Shown in pieces: positions 59,422 through 64,000 of a stretch of 64,000 nt of DNA. The notes under the pieces were generated by a model. That model was given only the letters and a program-made list of their open reading frames with translations. It was not told where the DNA came from and did not search any database. Numbering within the stretch: the stretch's first letter is position 1; each line of letters starts with the position of its first letter. Location of the stretch: contig CAKQQQ010000002.1 of NCBI GenBank assembly GCA_934271065.1, positions 248,001-312,000 on the forward strand, written 5' to 3'. This stretch comes from an uncultured Clostridia bacterium. Its GTDB lineage: Bacteria; Bacillota; Clostridia; Christensenellales; Borkfalkiaceae. A program made the position numbers and the translations under genes.

Positions 59422-61068
59422 TTATTTGTTATAAGACGACCATTTGGTTTTATAATAATCGTACATGCCGCCGAAATACGCACCCGCATCCGGTACTATA
59501 CCGTTACTTATAAAATCGTCTATGAGCATTTTTGAAACATATTGATACGATTTATAAGACGTGGCATAATATTTTCTTCCGGTAAAATCCGCCTGATTGT
59601 TGCGGAATATAGCGTTGTTGTCAAACGGATAAACGATTTGCGAAGCCTTTTTATGATTACATATCGATTTCCCGTAGGGCGTAAGCGTTGAGTAATCCGC
59701 GTCTTTTACTTCATATTCAAGAGCCTTCAACGTACCCGTATCGCGTGTGAACGCGGAAAGCATTTCGTCCGAATAAAGAAACCGAACGAAGTCTTTAGCT
59801 ATCTCTCTTTCCCTTTCGGAAAGTTTTTTCTTCATAAAACATAACGAATAAATATTATCCGTTATCGTTTCCGTTCCTATCTTGCTTTCGTCCGCCTTAG
59901 GCAAAGGCATCCACGCAAAATTATAATCGGTTTTCGATTTGCCGAGAGCGCCGAAAACGTCGTTCTGCGCTTCCGATTCCCACCAGACGCCTTCTATAAG
60001 TATCGCTGCCTGTCCGCGCGCAAATCTCGTTTGCGCCACTATGTTGGAATCCGAACCGCTTCTTATTGCCTGAACGTCGTAATTCGCGGTGTTTCTAAAA
60101 ATTTCGCTCAAAAATTCAAGCGCATAGTATCTGCCCGCCTGACGAGTGACTTCATATCCGTTTTTGTAAGTAACGGTAGTGGGTTGTTCGTCCTTTATAA
60201 ACTTTCCGTCGACAATCCTGCCAAGGTCGTTCGCCACGCCTTCAAAAGTATAGTTAATAAGCGCTTGATCACGCCCTTCGTAATCTGCCACGAGAGCATT
60301 ATACAAAAGTCCTACATATTGTTCTCTGTTTCCGCCCGTAACCGTAATCGGCTTCAGCTTCTGAATATTAAACGACCTGATATAGTCGAGCAGTATTAAA
60401 AATTCTTTATAGGTTGCGGGCAAACCGTCGTCAAAAGAATAATCCACGCCGTCTATAATTCCCGTTTTTCCGTTCGGTCCGTAACTTCTCTCTTCGGTGG
60501 CGGAAGTAACGAAATAGTCGTCGGTAATCACGTCGTCGCCGGTCGGCTTATTTTTTCTGAAATACCATAAGTTCTCGTCGAAAAAGTCTTTATTATAAAT
60601 AAACCCGTTATTACCGGCATAATGCGGTATTCCGTAATACGCATCGTTTACCTTGTAATATTTTCTTTGTTGATCGGTGTATTTATCTATTATTTTTTTA
60701 CCGTCGTAAGGATTTATTTCAGTCAGAATATCCGTCATATCCCCCACAACGTCTTCCGCAATAAGTTTTGCATAACTAACGTTTTCCATAAAGAACAGTT
60801 TCGCCGCCGAATTGTTTATTTGCGCGGCAGACAAATCTCCCGTCTGGGTTTTTTCCGGCTGAACTTCGATATCGACGTCCGTATGTGTTTTTTCGTATAC
60901 GGCTTCCGCGTTTCTTAACCATTGCGTACCGTACCCGCCGTCGTAACTGAATACTACGAATTTAGTTCTTCCGTCGCTCGTTCCGCCGCCGGAATTACAC
61001 GCTAAACAACTTAAAAAACACGTTACGATTAAGGCAAGCGACAATAACTTTTTCAATCTTTTTTTCAT
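59422..61068 (-). CDS. Sugar-binding lipoprotein of the locus B ABC transporter
   Basis: 548 aa. Lipoprotein signal peptide LLSLALIVTCFLSCLACNSG. Extracellular binding-protein features include KFVVFSYDGGYGTQWLRNAE, PHYAGNNGFIYNKDFFDENL and QAAILIEGVWWESEAQ. The insertion with YGPNGKTGIIDGVDYSFDDG followed by LPATYKEF corresponds to that in the locus A protein. A strong AAAGGAG site precedes the ATG. A 7-bp hairpin (61111-61132) lies in the gap to the GH127 gene. The ligand is unknown. Confidence 0.92.
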   Translation of the reverse strand: MKKRLKKLLSLALIVTCFLSCLACNSGGGTSDGRTKFVVFSYDGGYGTQWLRNAEAVYEKTHTDVDIEVQPEKTQTGDLSAAQINNSAAKLFFMENVSYAKLIAEDVVGDMTDILTEINPYDGKKIIDKYTDQQRKYYKVNDAYYGIPHYAGNNGFIYNKDFFDENLWYFRKNKPTGDDVITDDYFVTSATEERSYGPNGKTGIIDGVDYSFDDGLPATYKEFLILLDYIRSFNIQKLKPITVTGGNREQYVGLLYNALVADYEGRDQALINYTFEGVANDLGRIVDGKFIKDEQPTTVTYKNGYEVTRQAGRYYALEFLSEIFRNTANYDVQAIRSGSDSNIVAQTRFARGQAAILIEGVWWESEAQNDVFGALGKSKTDYNFAWMPLPKADESKIGTETITDNIYSLCFMKKKLSEREREIAKDFVRFLYSDEMLSAFTRDTGTLKALEYEVKDADYSTLTPYGKSICNHKKASQIVYPFDNNAIFRNNQADFTGRKYYATSYKSYQYVSKMLIDDFISNGIVPDAGAYFGGMYDYYKTKWSSYNK

Positions 61069-61110
61069 CTTTTATTCTCCTTTTATATATCATGCCGATA
61101 AAGAGTTTCT

Positions 61111-61132
61111 CCTTTCGCCCTAAGACGAAAGG
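61111..61132 (-). other. Hairpin upstream of the locus B solute-binding gene
   Basis: CCTTTCG and CGAAAGG pair around 8 nt in the 101-bp gap between GH127 and the solute-binding gene. No T-run follows, so an mRNA 5'-end stabiliser or processing site is more likely than a terminator. Confidence 0.35.
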
Positions 61133-61169
61133 ATGGGTATTCCCCTTCGATTTTATCGTTTTTTTGTAT

Positions 61170-62951
61170 CTACTCGGCGTTAAACCACGCCGTTATACGG
61201 TTTTTATCGTCTTTTTTCTTTTTCCCGCAGGAAGCATAGTCGGTGAGCAGCAGTTTTTCGCCGTCTTCCGTCGTTACCGTCAGCCTTAAAATTTCGCCGA
61301 AATACGGGGTTTCTTTAACAAACGCAGGTTTATCCGAAACGTTTACGGGTTTGGCGATAGGTCTGTCGCTTTTTTCTTCGTCGCCCGCAAGCGTTATCGC
61401 GCCGTACGTAAACGCGACTTTTCCGTTCAGTCTGTGGACTTTAAGGGTGTTTTCGTACTCTATCTTTATCTCGTCGCCGTTATCAAACGTACCTTTCAAT
61501 AAAAAGTACCCTTCTTCTGCCTCTTTACCGTTTACTTTTACCGCGCAATATTCCGGACGTCTTATATACAACTCGAGTTTCGCTGTTTTTTCACATTCCA
61601 CCGTTATCTTGCCGTCGTTTACCGAAGGATATTCGCTTAGAAATTTCAGCGTCACGTCTTTTCCTTCTGAATCCTGCGTTTTCAGTTCGCCGTTAAACGG
61701 ATAATTTACCGACAGTCCGCTGCTTCCGTATTTCATTACCGAAACAAGCGGCATAAGTGCTATTCCGCACGCACCTATCGCCTCGCAACAACCGCACGAG
61801 CCCCCGCCCGAAAATTCCATATATCCGCCCGTTCCTCGGCGGCGCGAGTTCATAAAAAGCGGACTGTAACTTTCGAATGTCATTCCTGAAACGTACTTCT
61901 TATCAAGCAGATTCCAAATCGGATAGTGATTCGTGTTTACGCTGCCGTACAACGCGTTGAATCCCGAAATTTCTATTCGATCGATATATTTCGGATCGCC
62001 CGTAGATAAAAACAACCTTAACAGTATCCGCATATAAGTGACCGTAACGCAAGTTTCCTGCATTATCTGTTCGGAATACTCTGTTTGTCTTTTTGCCGCG
62101 TTGTCAAACAGTTCGTGCGTACAACCGGCACAACCGATTATCGTAATATCGCTTTTCTGCACCGCCTCCGCGAAATTCTTAACCGCTGTGAAATATTTTT
62201 CTTTGCCTGTAATCTCGTAATAGGCAAGCAATCCCTCGAAAAAAGATGTGGTTTCGTAAGCTTTCACGACGGGATATTGATATGGGAAAAGTTTATCTTC
62301 GAGTGCGAGTTCCAAAAAATCGCAGTCGCTGCTCCCGCCCGTGCCGATAATATATTCCGCAAACTCTAAATACCGTTTTTCGCTTGTTTCTTTAAATAGT
62401 TCAAGCATCGGTTCTAAAATCGTACAGGAATTTACGCATCCCCACCAAGAGGAAGTGGCTGTTATCTCCTTTTTCCCGTCCTTTTTTGCGCCTATTTTTG
62501 AAATTATGTAGTCTGCGTGTTTTTTAAGAGCGATTATTATCCGTGTCTTCAACTCTTCGTCTTTGCAAATCCCGTAATAATGTTGAAGCCCCGTCATAAC
62601 GTATTTTCTGCACCATAAGTCCCAACCGTTAAATTCCGTTTCTACCGAATAAGTGCAAATCCTGCCGAGTTCGTCTTGAGAAGACAGAATATCCCCTACC
62701 GCTTCCGTAAGCACTTCGTATAATTCTTCGTTGCGGGAATAAGAATACATAAGCGACGCACCGCGCAGTTCCTTACCGAAAAATTCGCCGCGCCAGAACC
62801 CGTCGCCGTCTTCGCGGGTTTTGAACGGTTGAACGAGTTTTTTCCATCTCTCGCGATTCATGAGCTGACTTTCCGTCACGAATTTAACGTATTCGTCGGT
62901 CACACCGCTGATTTTAAGCGATTTGCCTGTAAAAAATTCCGATTTCGGCAT
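61170..62951 (-). CDS. GH127-like beta-L-arabinofuranosidase
   Basis: 593 aa, no signal peptide. The (alpha/alpha)6 barrel family GH127 (formerly DUF1680) is recognised by GEFFGKELRGASLMYSYSRN, QDELGRICTYS, GCAGCTHELFD, QETCVTVTYMRILLRLFLST then GDPKYIDRIE (conserved Glu299) and GGYMEFSGGGSCGCCEAIGA with Cys386-x-Cys-Cys. In this family the Glu and Cys residues bind zinc and one Cys is the nucleophile. The C-terminal beta-sandwich ends it. It would remove beta-L-arabinofuranose from imported oligosaccharides in the cytoplasm. It sits between the AGE-family gene and the transporter. Confidence 0.86.
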   Translation of the reverse strand: MPKSEFFTGKSLKISGVTDEYVKFVTESQLMNRERWKKLVQPFKTREDGDGFWRGEFFGKELRGASLMYSYSRNEELYEVLTEAVGDILSSQDELGRICTYSVETEFNGWDLWCRKYVMTGLQHYYGICKDEELKTRIIIALKKHADYIISKIGAKKDGKKEITATSSWWGCVNSCTILEPMLELFKETSEKRYLEFAEYIIGTGGSSDCDFLELALEDKLFPYQYPVVKAYETTSFFEGLLAYYEITGKEKYFTAVKNFAEAVQKSDITIIGCAGCTHELFDNAAKRQTEYSEQIMQETCVTVTYMRILLRLFLSTGDPKYIDRIEISGFNALYGSVNTNHYPIWNLLDKKYVSGMTFESYSPLFMNSRRRGTGGYMEFSGGGSCGCCEAIGACGIALMPLVSVMKYGSSGLSVNYPFNGELKTQDSEGKDVTLKFLSEYPSVNDGKITVECEKTAKLELYIRRPEYCAVKVNGKEAEEGYFLLKGTFDNGDEIKIEYENTLKVHRLNGKVAFTYGAITLAGDEEKSDRPIAKPVNVSDKPAFVKETPYFGEILRLTVTTEDGEKLLLTDYASCGKKKKDDKNRITAWFNAE

Positions 62952-63079
62952 ACTGAATTATTTTCTCCTTTTTCTTTAGCGCAATCCGCTTTCTATATAA
63001 TTGCTACGAATTTACGGGTAACTCCGAAGACATTTTCGTAAAAGCCCGCGTTCGGCGATGCCGCGCCTTATTATAATCC

Positions 63080-64000
63080 TTAAAGCAAAGCGGGAAACTT
63101 CGTTCCTTTTTCGATTGAAGTTAAAAGTTTTTCGCACAGGATAAGGCATCTCGGCAAGTGATACGGACCTTTCCACAAAGAACCTTTCTGTGTATGAGAA
63201 ACCGTTCCGTCCCTGTGCAGATATCCGTACCATTCCCCGCACTCTTTATCCGCAAAATGTCCGAACGCGTATTCATGCGTTTTCTTAAATCTTTCGTAAT
63301 ACTTATCTTCGCCCGTAAGTTTATACGCTGCGAGATTCGCGATAAGGCTCTCGTTATGAACCCACCAAAGCTTCATGTCGTATTCCAACTGCTCGCACGG
63401 ACGACCGAACAAATCTTTGAAATAATATATTCCGCCATACTCTTTGTCCCAACCGGACTCAAACGACCAATCGAGTACGTTAAGTGCTTTTTCAAGAAGC
63501 CCTTTATCTCCCGTTGCGGCGGCGTAGTTCATTAAAAACCACGAGTTCTCCATAGAATGCCCCGGATTTATCGTTCTGCCCGCAGGATTATCGAGAATGC
63601 TCCCGTCCGCAAAAACGTTTTCGAGCATACACCTGTATTCCTCTTTGTAATTATACTTTATCATATCAGAAATAAGGGATTCTATTATTTTACCGTAATA
63701 ATCGCTTTTTTCGTCGTCTGCGACGCGAAGTTCTTGAGCCGTGCTGATAAGAACCATGGGGTATGCGTTTGAACGGAGATTTCTTATCTCCGCGTTTTCC
63801 TTCGGCGTTATCTTAAACGGATCGCTTGCGGGATTGCGATATATTCCGTACATAAGGTCGAAATATTTTTCCGCCAACTTCAAGTCCCGTTTATCTCCCG
63901 TAAGCTTATAATACTCGACAAACCCCGCTACGAGAAAGCTTTCCGAAAAGAAATACCTTCTTTTGCGAAGCGGTTTTCCATCTCGAGTGACCGTGAAAAA
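63080..64000 (-). CDS. N-acylglucosamine 2-epimerase (AGE) family protein, partial
   Basis: 306 residues visible; the 5' end lies beyond the right edge. The frame is open to the last base (RDGKPLRKRRYFFSESFLVA). The (alpha/alpha)6 barrel shows the family motifs NPGHSMENSWFLMNYAAATG, MKLWWVHNESLIANLAAYKL and GSLWKGPYHLPRCLILCEKL, with His residues at the usual sites. Members epimerise or isomerise free sugars (N-acylglucosamine, mannose, cellobiose). It is the first visible gene of locus B, 128 bp before GH127. Confidence 0.87.
   Translation of the reverse strand, partial: FFTVTRDGKPLRKRRYFFSESFLVAGFVEYYKLTGDKRDLKLAEKYFDLMYGIYRNPASDPFKITPKENAEIRNLRSNAYPMVLISTAQELRVADDEKSDYYGKIIESLISDMIKYNYKEEYRCMLENVFADGSILDNPAGRTINPGHSMENSWFLMNYAAATGDKGLLEKALNVLDWSFESGWDKEYGGIYYFKDLFGRPCEQLEYDMKLWWVHNESLIANLAAYKLTGEDKYYERFKKTHEYAFGHFADKECGEWYGYLHRDGTVSHTQKGSLWKGPYHLPRCLILCEKLLTSIEKGTKFPALL

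Overview
The window looks like a chromosome segment of a low-to-medium GC Gram-positive bacterium, most likely an uncultured gut-type clostridium (Christensenellales-like; this placement is inference). The reasons are lipobox signal peptides, strong SD sites (AGGAGG), promoters with a strict 17-bp spacer (TTGACA-17-TATAAT or TAAAAT), a Firmicutes-type L10 leader, and an AraC-controlled sugar ABC transporter without its own ATPase. Almost everything is on the minus strand. No tRNA, rRNA or CRISPR array was seen.

Positions 1-12.4 kb are core genome. On the minus strand are tsf (cut by the left edge) and rpsB, and the translation/secretion block rpmG-secE-nusG-rplK-rplA-rplJ-rplL. That block carries readable leaders: two L1-type operators and an L10 attenuator. 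rplL ends at a terminator facing a convergent DegV gene instead of running into rpoBC. Then come a Kef/CPA-type antiporter, two conserved proteins of unknown function, rpsU, galK, and a thiol-redox operon (CcdA, TlpA-like, thioredoxin).

Positions 12.7-64 kb hold two large glycan-utilisation loci, both read right to left. Locus A (36.5 to 12.7 kb) starts next to a divergent AraC regulator. Locus B enters from beyond the right edge and runs to 38.0 kb. Both contain the same exported module in the same order: sugar-binding lipoprotein, two ABC permeases, a ~1000-aa Ig-rich secreted protein, a DUF4838 lipoprotein, a 42-aa micro-ORF, a secreted protein starting with a shared GAS(I/V)RY...GIRF domain and carrying beta-helix-like repeats, and a Big_2 lipoprotein with the same kind of repeats. 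Each module is followed by a different set of enzymes without signal peptides. Locus A has a DUF4838 enzyme, a CE15-like glucuronoyl esterase, a GH2, a Gfo/Idh/MocA oxidoreductase and an amidohydrolase. Locus B has a GH115 alpha-glucuronidase-like enzyme, a cupin/isomerase, a DUF4432 epimerase-like protein and a GHL6/GH151-like hydrolase, with AGE-epimerase and GH127 genes upstream of the transporter. The inferred scheme is capture and possibly first processing at the surface, import of oligosaccharides (probably glucuronic-acid- and arabinose-bearing hemicellulose), and cytoplasmic debranching.

Between the loci (37.5-38.0 kb) is a scar with an IS200/IS605 tnpA 3' fragment, a terminator-like hairpin and a truncated hydrolase start. 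The most interesting items are the duplicated module with its paired micro-ORFs, near-identical long repeats inside the surface genes, an apparently leaderless AraC transcript, and a short dispersed intergenic repeat found four times between 10.5 and 15.2 kb.
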